Shown here one piece after another: positions 1 through 11,800 of a stretch of 64,000 nt of DNA. Source of the DNA: Todiramphus chloris collaris (lineage: Eukaryota; Chordata; Aves; Coraciiformes; Alcedinidae). The stretch is taken from contig JANVCC010000076.1 of NCBI GenBank assembly GCA_025345505.1, positions 10,317,156-10,381,155 of the forward strand, written 5' to 3'. The translations under genes were made by a program, and so were the position numbers. The notes under the pieces are model-generated. The model made no database searches, was not told the origin of the DNA, and was given only the letters and a program-made list of their open reading frames with translations. Position 1 is the stretch's first letter. Each line of letters opens with the position of its first letter.

Positions 1-1474
1 GCTTCTTATTAAAAATGTCACAATTTAAGCCTTACACAGCTTGCAACATGCATTTTAAGTGTCTCAATTTTCAGTAATCAAGACAACTTATTTTCAAGGC
101 CCTACCCTTGCTAGACTACCATTTCAGATGCCTGCAATGAACAATGCATTGGTGCAATTAATTGACAAGGAACAGGACAGAGGAAGAAAGTAACTCTGCA
201 CTCTGTTTTATCTGTGCCCAGTATACCAGAGTCCTGTCTTATGACTAGGGCCTTTAGTACATACCACAGCAACGCCAGTGGCAAGCGGCATGCCCACACA
301 AGGTCTCACACGCACACGCAGCAGAGACAGGCTGTCTGAAGTCTTAAATAACTACATGGAAGCCAATTTGCAAAGCCACTAGTCTAGTAAGCAGAATCCC
401 TTCAACTTTCTGCTGCAGGTACATCTGAAAGTTTCTGCTGCCCGTGCCCTGCACAGGACATTCCAAAGAGTTATACTGGCACCCTCTGTTGGCCGAGTGG
501 TTTGAGCCAACCTGGAAGAAACCATTAACAAACATTACTAAAATAAAAGTTTTTAATTAAGTAAACTTAATCCTTACTATTTATTTACTTGATAGAACTC
601 CTCTAGCTCAGGGAAAAAAAAAAAAAAAGGACTAAGATTATGCAATTTGTCAGAATATATTTTGGGTTCCAATGCTGTGAGCATCTCACATGTTCACAGG
701 GTCAAATGAGTTGGTCAGACAACAGATGAATTTTATTTCCCTTAACGCTATGACTGTGCAAGGCAGACTGTTTTTTAAGTGACAAGTGTCATCAGTTTTC
801 TGGGAGAAGAAGAAATACATCATTTCCTAGCAGCAAACTTGCCACTGCTTATGCAATTTCCCACTTCAGAAGAAAGGCACCACATGAGATTCAGGTGCTG
901 CACAGCTGATGATAGCCCACAGACACTGATCTCTGCTCTGGGAACCAAGTCTTACAACCACTGGGACTGCACTGGAGCACCTGTTAAACAGAGGACTGGT
1001 ACATGATACTCAACCCCCATCAACTGTTCTGCAAATAAAAGCAGGGGTCAGATAGCCCAGTGGCTGAAAGACCCTTCTGTAACGCTTCAAAGCACTTCTT
1101 TGGCATAAGCATCTTCCTGCCTGTGTGAGACTAGCCTCTCTTCCAGATGATTTAAGGAAATTATCTTTCCTATCACAGTCCTCCTGTTTCACAGAGAATG
1201 AAAAGAACACTTGCAGAGCACAGGGAGATGGATTTTCACAGGTTCAAAGGGCAGCTCGATGCACAGCCTGTCTTGGAAGACTGTGGGAAACCAAGTCCTT
1301 GCTTTCGCTTTTGAACAAAGAACAGAATGCAAAGCTGACTGCAGGCTCTGCAGCCTGTTCAGCAGTCAACTGCCAGTGCATGGGTTTTAAAGGCTATTCC
1401 AACTGCACTTACTGCAGATGAACCAGTACAATCCTTGCTCTTCTGAGTTCTATAAAAATGGTTTAGAGCCCTAC
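1..1474 (-). other. SARAF: SARAF intron 3 (partial)
   Basis: Sequence after the donor at 1474-1473 (CACAG|GTAGGG on the minus strand). It includes an A-run near 618-627 and a CA-rich patch near 309-322. I could not recognise a further SARAF exon; short open frames here look random. Confidence 0.6.
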
Positions 1475-4400
1475 CTGTGAAGCTGGACTTAAAACCAGGA
1501 GGAGGAGGTGCCTGCTGACTCTGCCAGGAATGGCCAGTGAATCCATGACTGTCACCAGAACTCTGCTGAGGCTGCTGGTTACTGAGGAAGAGCTTGTATA
1601 CCCCAAAAGCAAGAGCCAGAAGAACAATTATAACAATTGCTCCAGTGCCAGAATCAGAAGAATCCTTCCTTGGCTGATAATAGCTAGAGCCAAAGCTTCC
1701 GTGGTTCTTCACTTTCCTTCCACCTTCCTCAGTCAGCTCTAGCCTGAAGAGCAAACTACAGGAGCCTCTTAAGATGTAAGGATCTTCTGGATAGTCGTAG
1801 CCTTCACAGCTCACTTCAATTTGTCCAAAACGATAGGTATTTTCCAAGTCTGCTTTGCACTGCCACTGAAAAAATGAACACAATACGAAGTAAAACCTCC
1901 TGCTCCAGAGAAGATGAAAATACCTGTCTGCTTCCCTACAAACATGCTCTGAAGTAAAACTGCAATTGCAGCTAGCAAAGAGTCTAAAAGGCCACAGGGT
2001 AAGAAATTTCTGAACACTTTAATTTTGAAAAGGACTAGGAATTTCAAGTTAAGAAAAAAATGTTTTTTTAACACACTCCTCCTCCTCCTCCCCCACCCCC
2101 AAAAAAACCCCCCAGAATCTCAGAACACAGAAGAGTTAAAGCTCTGGAAGATTTTTGTTTTCTTCACTGGACAGGTTTTTCAAGTATCTCTTCTTTAGGT
2201 ACTGGAGTACTAAAAAAAAAGAAAAAAAAAAGCCATACCCTGTGCAACAGTTACTTAATAAAGGCCTGTCCCATGTAAACTGGAGGGAAGCTACAAAAAC
2301 ATAATATGGAAGCCTGAAACACAGCGCACCCGATTCTATTCGTGTCCATGCAGAAACCAAAAGAAATTGGGACAGCCATCATTAGGCAACACTTAACAAT
2401 CAGATGGTGATTCTGCAAGTGAATAGAAGTGGATTCCTCTTATCTGAACTTAGATAGTAGATCTAAATGCAAGTGATGTCCATTTTTTTTTGGGGGGTGG
2501 GTAATATACTAAAAAACCCAAACAAATAAAAAAGTAGTTTCTCAATTATTAATTCAGAATGGCAGTGCCAGCTCCCAATTCAAATCTGACTGTACTTTTA
2601 CAATACTGTATGAGTTTGAATGATGACCTTCAGCCATGGCTGCTGGTAATCTATGGCCACAGGTAACAGCTAACGAAACAGAAAGGCAGGACTGCTTACC
2701 CAGCAGTCGTGATGTACAAACCTGCAAGAGGAAATCATGTGAACCTGAAATTTAGTTTTTAGAAGGCAGAGCTGAAGTGATACAAATATTTATAGCCCTT
2801 TCTACTCTAATAATAATGGGAAATCCATTCAACAATAACAAAGAAAGTGCATTCTTTGAAGTTCAAGAGTTTGATCTTAGAAACTCGAGCAACATTTTAA
2901 TTAAAACCAATGAAGGTTTCCTATGCAATGTTTTTACATTAGAGCTCTCAGGGATACTTTAAAGATATACCCACAGTAGTTCTGGAAAATCCAAACCCCG
3001 AAAGTATTTAAAGTTTTAGTCATCAAAGGCCCTCTAGCAATGTCCTGCTTTTGGCTGGAATAAAGTTATTTTTCTTCCTAGTAGCTGGTATAGTGCTGTG
3101 GCTTGGATTTAGGATAATGTCCTGGTTTGAGTGAGAACAGGACAAATTCTGTTCAGTGATTTTACTTTTCAGCTCAGTCTCTTCTAAGCGACTGCACTGT
3201 CTGAAGTTAATGGCACATTTTCACAGTGTCTGCTTCTAGCAGCGATGACATTCCGTGTTTATAGTTACTAGCAAGGAAAGGCTCATGCTTATACTTGCTC
3301 CTGTACAGACCAAGATCACTGCTAAATCTTGCTAAAACTGGGAGTGCACAAAGTGAAAGGCTGCACCTGCAGGGAGGAGTGGACAGGACAGGGGACCCTA
3401 AAGCGATCAACAAGGTACTGCATTCCATATACATCACATAATAATGCTAATTCACTGGTGTTTTAGTTGTTGCTAACCAGTATTTATATTAAATCAAGGA
3501 CTTTTCAGCTTCTCCTGCCAGGGCAGGCTAGGAGTGAGAAAGGACAGCTAACCCAAATGGGTTTTACATACTCTACGATGTCATGAGCAATATATAAACT
3601 GTTGGCCAGATGATGTCATGGGTCTGGGACTGGCTGGGCATTGGTAAGCAGATGATAAGCAACTGTAATGTGTGTCACTTATTTTGCATATTCTCTTGTT
3701 ACTGTTTTCCCTTCCTTTTCTGTCCTATTAAGCCGTCTTTATTTCAACCTATACATTTTCTCATTTTCACCCCCCCACAGTTCTCTCCCCCATCCCACTG
3801 TAAGGAGTAAGCAAGTGACTGCACAGTGCTGGGATTAAACCACACCAAACAAAAAGCAAATTGAACCGACAACCATTACTTTTCTCTTTCAGAAGAAGTT
3901 AACAGTTCTGGGAGAAGAGGATTTCCTTAAACATTTAACGAGCTTTAAACAGGTACCTGTACATCATAGCCATCCCAGCCTTTGTTGTAACACTGAACGA
4001 CCTCAGGGACATAGGAGCATCCAGCAGCGCCTCCTGTGCACTGTAACTGAGGGACCGCAGCTGTCCGCCGAGATGTCGTGTACTGTCCTCTGCGGAGCGT
4101 CAGCGCCTGTACCTCCCTCAGCAGAACCCTCCCTGAAACAGAGAGCACGAAGGTCAACGTTCGTGCAGATACGTTCCCCTCAGCCCCACGGGCCGACTGT
4201 CATAAAAAAGCCGGCAGCAGGGATGACGCCAGAGCGCGGCTCTTCAAGGGGCGAGGCTCGAAGAGGCCTCAGACGCGCGGAGGGGAAGGCGGCAGAGTTC
4301 CCCCTTGCCTTCGGAGAGGGGCTCGGGGTTATTTCTCTCAGCCTACAGCCACCCCAGACGCCGCAGGGGAATTATTACCGCGGCATGAACCGATCTGAAG

Positions 4401-4633
4401 AGAGCGCAACCCAAAAAGCCCTCCCAGCGCAGCGCAGGCAGCGCCCGGCACCCAGCCGCGTCTAGCGCAGCAACGCCGCGCCCCGCCGCGGGGGAGAGGC
4501 TGGAAGCGGCCGCTAAGGGACTCGAGGCTCCGCGGGGGGCACCCCCAGCCCCACGGATCTCACCCGGCTGGTCCCAGCACCGCGCGGGGCCCGCAGCAGC
4601 GAACAGGAAGAGCAAGAAGACGGCGGCCTCCAT
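1475..4633 (-). CDS. SARAF: SARAF (TMEM66), store-operated calcium entry-associated regulatory factor, 5' three coding exons
   Basis: Single-pass ER membrane protein that promotes slow inactivation of STIM1-ORAI calcium entry. Coding exons on the minus strand are 4633-4564, 4132-3957 and 1865-1475, in phases 1, 0 and 1. The start at 4633 (MEAAVFLLFLF) opens a signal peptide of about 20 residues. An upstream GTG at 4654 is in frame but is not a plausible start. The luminal part holds YTTSRR, GGAAGC, NKGWDGYDVQ and CEGY...YILRGSC, all typical of the family. The membrane segment is around residues 157-175 (GAIVIIVLLALAFGVYKLFL), followed by the cytosolic PPPPGFKSSFTG motif. The glycine- and serine-rich C-terminal part of the family was sought in 1-1474 on this strand and not found, so the last exons should lie beyond the left edge. 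Intron 2 carries nested LTRs. The gene is divergent from LEPROTL1, 400 bp between start codons. Confidence 0.93.
3041..3850 (+). mobile_element. ERVL-like solo LTR in SARAF intron 2, itself interrupted
   Basis: The left end is TGTCCTGCTTTTGGCTGG at 3041. Downstream are the family-typical TTCTTCCTAGTAGCTGGTA (about 3073), a TATA-like ATATATAAAC (about 3590), CTGTCCTATTAAG near 3719 and a C-rich stretch at 3770-3800. It ends near ATTAAACCACACC (about 3846). These blocks match my recollection of bird ERVL LTRs in order and spacing. No internal retroviral sequence lies on either side, so it is a solo LTR. The body is split by a second insertion at about 3118-3441. No clean target-site duplication was identified. 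Confidence 0.7.
3118..3441 (+). mobile_element. Second LTR-like insertion nested within the ERVL LTR
   Basis: The segment starts TGTCCTGGTTTGAGTGAG at 3118 and ends near CATATACATCACA. It interrupts the outer LTR: the outer text breaks at ...GGATTTAGGATAA and resumes at AATGCTAATTCACTGGTG. ATAAT/ATAATG occurs at both edges and could be the target duplication. The starting TGTCCTGG suggests a related ERVL LTR family. The right boundary is approximate. Confidence 0.5.
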
Positions 4634-5480
4634 GACAGCCCTGAAGGGAGCCACCCCTCCCCTCCGCTCCGCGCACGGCGCCTCTCATTGGCTAACCGGA
4701 CAGGAAGGGGCGTGGCCCAAGCTGGAGGGTGAGCAGCGCGAGGCCGCCGTGTGAGCCCCGCCCAGGTTCTCCGTCAGAGCGGCGAGGGGGCGGAGCGCAG
4801 GGGGGGAGGGCCCCTCGCTTCCCGCGCTTCGGGCAGGGGGCGGAGCTGGCGCCGTCGGCCTTGCACGCGCGGAGAGCACAGCGTGCGTCACGTGGCCGGC
4901 GCGGGCGAGGGGAGCGGGCGGGGCGCGCCCGGCGCCTGCGCGTCCCCCTCCCGGAAGCGGTTCTCGGCCGCGCCAGTTCCGCTTCCCGGCGCGCGATCCT
5001 CCGCCCGTGCGGCTCGCGGGACGGGCGGCGCCATGGCCGGCATCAAAGGTGCGCGGAGGGGCGCGAAGGCGGAGCGGTTGCTATGGCAGCGGCGGCGGGG
5101 CAGCCCTCCCGCCGCTTGGCGGAGGCCCTGCTGTGGCCGGGATGTCCCCTGAGAGGCCCTGCGGGCCCTTGGGCGTGGGGCGGCCCTCGCAGGGAGGGGC
5201 CGGGAAGGGGCTGTGCGGCCTCCTCGGGGGCGTCGGCAGCCGTTGCAGAGCCGGCTGCGTCCGGGGCTGCACTGAGCTGCCGCGAGGCAGGAGCTGCTCT
5301 GCCCGCCGTTCAGCCTTTCGGGCCCGAGGCGGCGGTGCGAGCTCTGCTTCGGCGCGGGGGGAGGCGTCGCGGCTGGTCCCAGTCTGGGCTCTGCTCTGGC
5401 AGCGCCTCGGCCGCGTTACCTGAAGGCTGCGGTCGGTGTTGCCTACAGTGCGCTGAGCCCTTCATCTGCTGCCGGTCTGT
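4070..5480. promoter_or_regulatory. CpG island and bidirectional SARAF/LEPROTL1 promoter
   Basis: A very GC- and CpG-rich block covers SARAF exon 1, the 400-bp gap between the two start codons and LEPROTL1 exon 1. Inside it are an inverted CCAAT box (ATTGG, 4687-4691), a CACGTG E-box (4889-4894) in a GTCACGTGGC context and ETS-like CCGGAAG near 4971. There is no TATA box. The arrangement is that of a shared housekeeping promoter; transcription start sites cannot be fixed from sequence. Confidence 0.8.
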
Positions 5481-8117
5481 GTTCTCGTTGTAGCCCTGAT
5501 TAGCCTGTCCTTCGGGGGAGCGGTCGGACTGATGTTCTTGATGCTTGGATGTGCCCTTCCGCAATACAAGTAATGTGCACCCTCTTCCTCTTTGTTTCTT
5601 TTATGTCTGTAATTGTAGTGCACTTTGGCTTTTGTAGTTATGTACAGTTAAGTTCTCTGTGTGTGTGTGTAGGAGGGTTTGGGGGATTTTTTTTTCTTTC
5701 CTTCAAAAGATTGGGGTGGGGGGAAAAAAAAACCCCAAACCATCCAGAAGTTAATTCACCATAAAACTGAAGGCAGCAGAAGTTGCCAGGCCTGGCTGCA
5801 AACTGTTACTACAATATGCTATACTAATGTGTTGCCAGTCTTGTCCCTCTGGCTGATAAACAGATAGCATCTCCTGAAGTAGACAGCAACTATGGCATAC
5901 TGGGGAAGCGTTTGATTTTCCCTGACTGCTTAGCAGTAGATGGGCTATCATGGCTACCAGATGGACCCCTGGCTGTGTACACACTTGGTAATGTAGAGTC
6001 TGGAATAACTGCAGCTGTTATCTGTACTTTCAGTCTGAGGAATCCTATCTCTTAGTTTCCTGGAGATGTGAAGCGATAGACCAAAAGTTCAGAAAGTTAG
6101 GCCTATGGCTTTGATCCTTTGCAAGTGAATGCTGACTTTGTGGAAAATTTTTTACATCAGCTTATTTGATGTTAAAAAACCGTCGCCTATCCTGTTGATA
6201 GTCCTGCCAGTGGTTGTGAATTGCAGTTCTCTACATATATGACTAACTTTCTTATGCCAGCTTTCTTTTGTCATAAAACAAGGGCTGCTGCTGACACAAA
6301 TCCATATGAAGGAGATTGTTACACAGGCACCCTTCAAACAATGCATTAAAGTTTTATTGAAACAATGTGCAGCTGCATTGGTGTGTCTTAGAAATCCAGT
6401 CTGGCGAGCCACAAGCAATAAAAGAAAACATTGCTGATTATGATGGTATAATTTTGTAGGTTTCTGTTGGTTGCATTCAAAATGAAGGAAAAAAAAACCC
6501 AACAATAAACCAACAGAAAAGTCTTGGTTCCCCATAGCAGCTGAGTATTGGCTGAGGAAAAAAATTCTGTTTCATGTATTTGCACTGAAAGCTTGCAGGC
6601 AAAATGATGTGAATGCTCTATAAAGGTATCTCTGACAGTTGTATAGCTCACAAGTTAAACTTAAGAGTTAAGCTTGTCTTGTGAGGTGGCATTAGATTTA
6701 GCTTGCTTTCTGAAATCTTGCTTTATGAATATCCTGGTGGGGAGCTCTCTGCTGCTGCCATTGAGGTCAGCTGAAGCCGCTCACAAACACCATCTATTGG
6801 ATTAACGTCAGCTTGTTCCAAAGCAAAGGATTTGTTTACGCTGGGCTTCTGTCTGTCTGTCCTGAATGTGGATGCTGGATGGGAGAAATGCTTTGCATTG
6901 ATCTTAGGAAGAAACAGGAAGTGAGTCAAGTTAACTTTTAACTTTTCCTTTCTTTTTCAGCCAGTACTGGCCACTGTTTGTTCTGTTTTTTTACATCCTC
7001 TCTCCTATCCCATACTGCATAGCAAGAAGATTAGTAGATGACACAGATGCTACAAGTAATGCCTGCAAGGAGCTAGCAATATTTCTTACAACAGGCATTG
7101 TTGTCTCAGCGTTTGGGCTACCGATAGTCTTTGCGAGAGCAGAACTGGTTAGTAATATTTCCATCTATGACTTTTTTTTTTGTTAGAAAACTTTGTTCTT
7201 TATGGTTTGTTTGTTTGTTTTTACTGAAGGTAAAGCTCTCATGCACTAAGCAACTCCTATAAATACATACGTAAGATGCTTGCAGTGGAAAAAGAGTAAG
7301 AGTTCTTTTGTAAAGAAAAACTAATAGTGTGGCAGAGTGTTTGTGATTGCCTGTTGCTTTGTGTGGTCATGGAATAAACCCTAACAACCTATGTGCAATG
7401 CAGAGAAAGCGAGATAGAAAACAGTGTGAAAACTTAACCAAAAGGCAAGTAACCAAATATGAGAGTGTGTAGAATACTTTGAAGGCAACTTGGAACAGTC
7501 AGGCTAAGGAAGAATGAATACACAAGGCATTTTTACACTCACTGTAAATGATATTGGTATTATTTGTTAAACATCCAAGTTGTTATGATATCTTTCTAAA
7601 AATCCTTTAAAAGATGACCTCATTTGTATGAATTTCAGAGAGCTCTACTAAGTCAAAAAACACAGAGTGCACTTCTGTAAAATCTCTTTAGTCAAGACCA
7701 GCTCAGACCATCAGTTTGAATGCCTCGCACCCTTTGACTAATCCACTTGCTCTCCTTGGAAAACATTCACCTCCTTTTTTTGTTACTGGCATTCTGAAGA
7801 CCTGCATTCTTAAATGTCAGTTTAGGACAGTCTCACAGCATGGTTAGCCACTGCAGCCAGGCTGCAGATGTGTTTGATGCTGTCTCCTTGCCTTATTTTA
7901 CTATTTGTGGACGTGACAGCAGAACAGGTATGAGACGTTATTGTTTGTTTTGTCAGCATTCAGTTCAAAACATGTCTAACTAAATTCCCCTTGTTCACAG
8001 ATTTACTGGGGCGCATGTGCACTTGTTCTCACGGGGAATACAGTCATCTTTGCCACAATCCTAGGATTTTTCTTGGTCTTTGGCAGCAATGATGACTTCA
8101 GCTGGCAGCAGTGGTGA
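5033..8117 (+). CDS. LEPROTL1: LEPROTL1, leptin receptor overlapping transcript-like 1
   Basis: Small four-pass membrane protein of Golgi and endosomes. The LEPROT/LEPROTL1/Vps55 family influences endosome-to-vacuole/lysosome transport and surface levels of growth hormone and leptin receptors. Exons are 5033-5048, 5494-5569, 6961-7147 and 8001-8117, with consistent phases, giving 131 residues, the usual family length. It opens MAGIK and continues [31 protein letters not shown]; the conserved core is [21 protein letters not shown] and the end is [11 protein letters not shown]. The C-terminus and N-terminal [13 protein letters not shown] mark it as LEPROTL1 rather than LEPROT. All exons have standard GT-AG ends. 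The start ATG lies in a good Kozak context (GCGCCATGG) inside the CpG island shared with SARAF. Confidence 0.96.
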
Positions 8118-9743
8118 AAGGAAGATAAGAGAACTATCACAGGCATCTTGTCATGCAGTGGCCATCCATACAAATGAGAGAATGGGCAATAAAGAGAAGT
8201 AGCGTAGCAAGCCTCTTGAGTATTCTAGATGCTCCCTTTCACCTTGTTCGTTCTAAGTGTACTACTGTTGCTGACAGGGTTTTGACATTTTTATCAAGTG
8301 GAAAGATGTTTGATTTCATTTTTACTTATGGTATGTTTTTAGGTGCTCTCTTGGTTTAAAAATGGATCCTTCCGTCCGGTGTTTATGTGAAACTTTAAAT
8401 CCGAGCAAGAACATTTAAACGTGGTTTCAAAGAAGAGTTAAAGTGTGGGGGTTTTGTTTTGGTTTGTTTGTTTGAAGTTAAGCATTAATACTATGTTGCA
8501 CCACCATTGTCAATTACCAGATCAATAGATTATTGCTGTATTTTAGCAGAGGCAAGGCAGGGTGGGGAGTACCAGCTGCAGATGTTTCTTCTGCCCATAC
8601 CTCAAACTGGGTGATGAATGTTGATAGCCTTCATTTCAGGAGAAGGCTGAGGAGCAGGTAGAATTATTTGGGAGAAGTCCTAAATTTTAACACCGCTAGC
8701 AATTTTACCTGCTTTGTTTGTCAGTTCTTGTGTGGATGTGACATTCAAATACTCTGTAAATGTATTGATCCTATGACATACAAAACTAAAGTGTATTGTA
8801 GGGGAAGGGAAAATGATGTTTAAATTCCATTTTTTAAAAAAATATCTTTTGAACTCTTTCTATTTATAAGTATTGTATGTTTTTGAAGTTTTATGTCAAC
8901 TTTCTACCACAAAGTTGGTAAAAAGTTAGTTTACGGAACTACTGGTCTGTGTTAATTTGAAGCATATACAAAGCTATTTCTTCCTTCCCCTTTTTAATTT
9001 ATTTTATACATAGTATATATATATATAATAAAACAGCTTTTCAACTGTAGATGAAAACTTTGTGTTAAACTTGCCTAAGAATTTATTTTTTTTGTCTTCA
9101 CACAATCCTGTTGAGGCATGACTTTTTTGGAAGTCACTGGCTGAACTGATTTCACTGACTTTTGAAGTTCTCATGCACTATCGGTTAATAAGATTTAATG
9201 TTATGTCTGTAACTGTAGCTTGTGCTCTGTAAGATTGCACATGTAGCTTCAAATATTTAAGACAAGTTTTCTGCATACCTCTCAATTGTCTGGATTTTTC
9301 TTTTAAAGGAAACTGTCATTAAGCACTGCGTCACGAGAGAGTTGATGAGTGTCGGTTAACCAGGTTTGACTGTACCACATGCAGTGATAAATTTGACCAG
9401 ACATACGTCTGAATTGTGATTTTGGGTCGATTCTTTAAATAAAAGTCCAGGAAACCTACTGTGCATAAGTAAAAGATGACGATTGATTAGGTTTTACTTA
9501 ACAGTGGAGCAGTGTGAAAAAGCACAGAATTGCAGGTCTTAGCTGTTGTATTTGTGCACAGATGTAAACAAAATACAAAGCTTGAATATTTGAAGTCTGA
9601 TAACGATGGTAGTTACTTAACATGATGTTCTCAAGGAACTGACACCAACATGCATGGGCAGCAGGGGTGCAGCTTCCTACACGCGCTGCTTTGTTAGTGT
9701 TGTCCTGTATATAAAAATAAAAGCTCAATTTTGTCTGTGCTGG
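8118..9743 (+). other. LEPROTL1: LEPROTL1 3' UTR (probable extent)
   Basis: AT-rich sequence directly after the stop codon, without introns or coding potential. AATAAA signals occur at 9027-9032, 9438-9443 and 9716-9721, with another far downstream at 10389-10394. Several alternative 3' ends are therefore possible; which are used cannot be read from sequence. Confidence 0.55.
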
Positions 9744-10960
9744 TAGAGGAGCAAGTAGGTGCCAAGATCCTAGTGCAGAAGCCAGTCCATAGCAGATAGC
9801 CTTTCAGCCGTTAGCGCTGCACCAGAGCCAGGCTGCCTCCAAAGGTGACGTTTGGAGGTGTGGAAGGGCTGTAGAATCACTCGTTTCATCCCCTTTTTCA
9901 GTGAGACTTCTGCATCCCTGCCCCCAGCACGACAGATGATTTGGAAGATTTTCCAAACCAGTGGCTAGATTTGCAGTCCTCTGCTGTCCTTGCAAAGGGG
10001 GGATGCTTAAGGCTTCCACAAATCTGGATCTGTTACCAACTCCTTTTTCTTTTTTTTGTGTTCAGGAACTGTATTTTTCATTCCTGTGCTGCTAAGCCTA
10101 CTTCTCCATGTGATGCTACTCTGGATCACTGGCCATAGAGCTGACGGTGAATGTGTTGGCCGTGTGTTTTTTGTATGTTAATTGCATTACAGTGTTACCA
10201 TCTCTTGCTTGCACACTGCGAATGTGCAGTATTGCTCTGATTTATGAGCTACACACTTGAGAGGTATGATTCTTCCGTATAATATGCACTGAGATAGCGG
10301 TACCATCCTTCTAGAGGGGAAAAAACTTCAAACGATAAAAATTTTAAATAGCAATCTTGAGTTCTGTATGTTTCACCAAAAATACTCTAATAAAAAGAGT
10401 ATTTTGTTAAAGTATTAATTGGTCGTTTCTTTCTTTAATGTGGTTATCAGTCATACTGAGGGGATGTTGACAGATCACTCAACAGTCTTTTGGAGTGAGT
10501 ATTTGTTAATAATGAGTAATTTGTTGGATGGCTCTGTAAAGTCACCCAGCGCTGTACTAGTTGCACTGAGCAGGCTTTGCTGGTGGTAGCTCCCACCCGC
10601 AGCCTATCTCCAGCCTGTGCTTAAAGTACAAATGCAGCTATGCTGGTGTTACTGTACCAAGTTATAGCCACCTTCCCCCTATGACCTATTTAAAAATACC
10701 TCAGCTTTTGTAATATTGATAATCATTCATGACATTTCTGGAATTCAAAAACTGATGGCCGATGTTAGTCTATTAGAAAATCCTTTTCTTGGGAGGTGCA
10801 ATCACCCTCTTCCCACACATGCTCACTTTGCTGCTGTTGATGTTATTATTGTTTAATTTTTACATTTTTTTTTTTCAAGTTTATTCTGAAAGAGGCCAAA
10901 AAGCGGTTAAAATATTACCACCGCCACCAAGTTCTTCAGTTAAAACGCTGGAGGTGGAAC
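9744..10960. other. Intergenic spacer between LEPROTL1 and SRP72
   Basis: No coding exon or recognisable repeat was seen. There is an AATAAA at 10389-10394 and a T-run near 10866-10876. Relative to human, the chromosomal synteny changes somewhere between the two genes. Confidence 0.5.
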
Positions 10961-11800
10961 CGAGCAATTTCGCGGTAACCAAGACGCTACAGCTGCGTTT
11001 CATTTTTTCACGAACGCGAGCTAAAACGCGCAGTGTCGCCTCTAAAAGTCGGAGCGTAGCGAAGAAAACCGCTGAGCATGAGCTCAGCAGGGGACGCCTT
11101 CCCACCGCACCCCCGGGCAGGCGCTTTTGAGGGGGATAACGGGGGGGGGCCGGGCGGCCGGAAGCGCAGGAGGGCGGGCGGAGGGGGCGGACTCCGCCCG
11201 GGCCCGCGCGACGTGGCGGCCCGTGCGCGCAGCACTTCCGCTTCCGGGGCAGCCGCCGGCCCCGCCCCCGACGTGTGTGTCTCCTCCCGGCTCCAAGATG
11301 GCGGCAGCGGCGGGTGGCGCGGGGGCCGCGGCGGCGCTGTGGAGCGAGGTGAACCGCTGCGGCCAGAACGGCGACTTCGCCCGCGCTCTCAAGTCCGTTA
11401 ACAAGAGTGAGTGAGGGAGGGAGCGGGCGGGCGCGGGGTGCCGCCTCCGTGCTGGGCCCCCTCGGGAGAAGGCCCTTCCCGCCTCCGTACCCCGGCCCGC
11501 CTGGCGTCGCTCCCCGTGGTGTCTGCCCGGGTGGGCTTAGCGTTGCGCAGGAGCGCGGGGCCGCGGCGGCAGCGGGGCACGGGCGGTTTATCTCGGTAGG
11601 CTTCGCGTCGGGCTCCGGGAGCGGCGTTGCGAGCAAAGGGCGCCAGCGGCGGCTCCGGCATCTTCCGGAGGCGTTCCTGTGCTGGGAGAGGCGAGGGGCC
11701 ACGGCGGTGGGGAGCTGAGGGGGCAGCCGCCTCGGCCCCGCTCCCGCCCCGGAACCGTCGGTCGCTGCTGTTGCCTCATGTCGCCTTTGCTGCGGGCCGA
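10960..11800 (+). promoter_or_regulatory. SRP72: SRP72 CpG-island promoter
   Basis: CpG-dense block around SRP72 exon 1 with no TATA box. Tandem ETS-type CTTCCG/CTTCCGG elements lie at about 11235-11247. A perfect YY1-type AAGATGGCGGC at 11295-11305 overlaps the start codon. Both are usual in promoters of highly expressed housekeeping genes. Confidence 0.75.

Noticed and set aside
344..535. Possible last SARAF exon after the acceptor-like TTTCTTCCAG (minus strand)
   Set aside because: No frame after it resembles the SARAF C-terminus; treated as intron.
4729..5493. 254-aa plus-strand open frame across the SARAF/LEPROTL1 CpG island
   Set aside because: Arginine-, glycine- and alanine-rich translation of GC-rich DNA, overlapping LEPROTL1 exon 1 in another frame. 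No family resemblance.
10881..11702. 273-aa minus-strand open frame over the SRP72 promoter
   Set aside because: CpG-island artefact: low-complexity R/P/A composition, no splice or start context, antisense to SRP72 exon 1.
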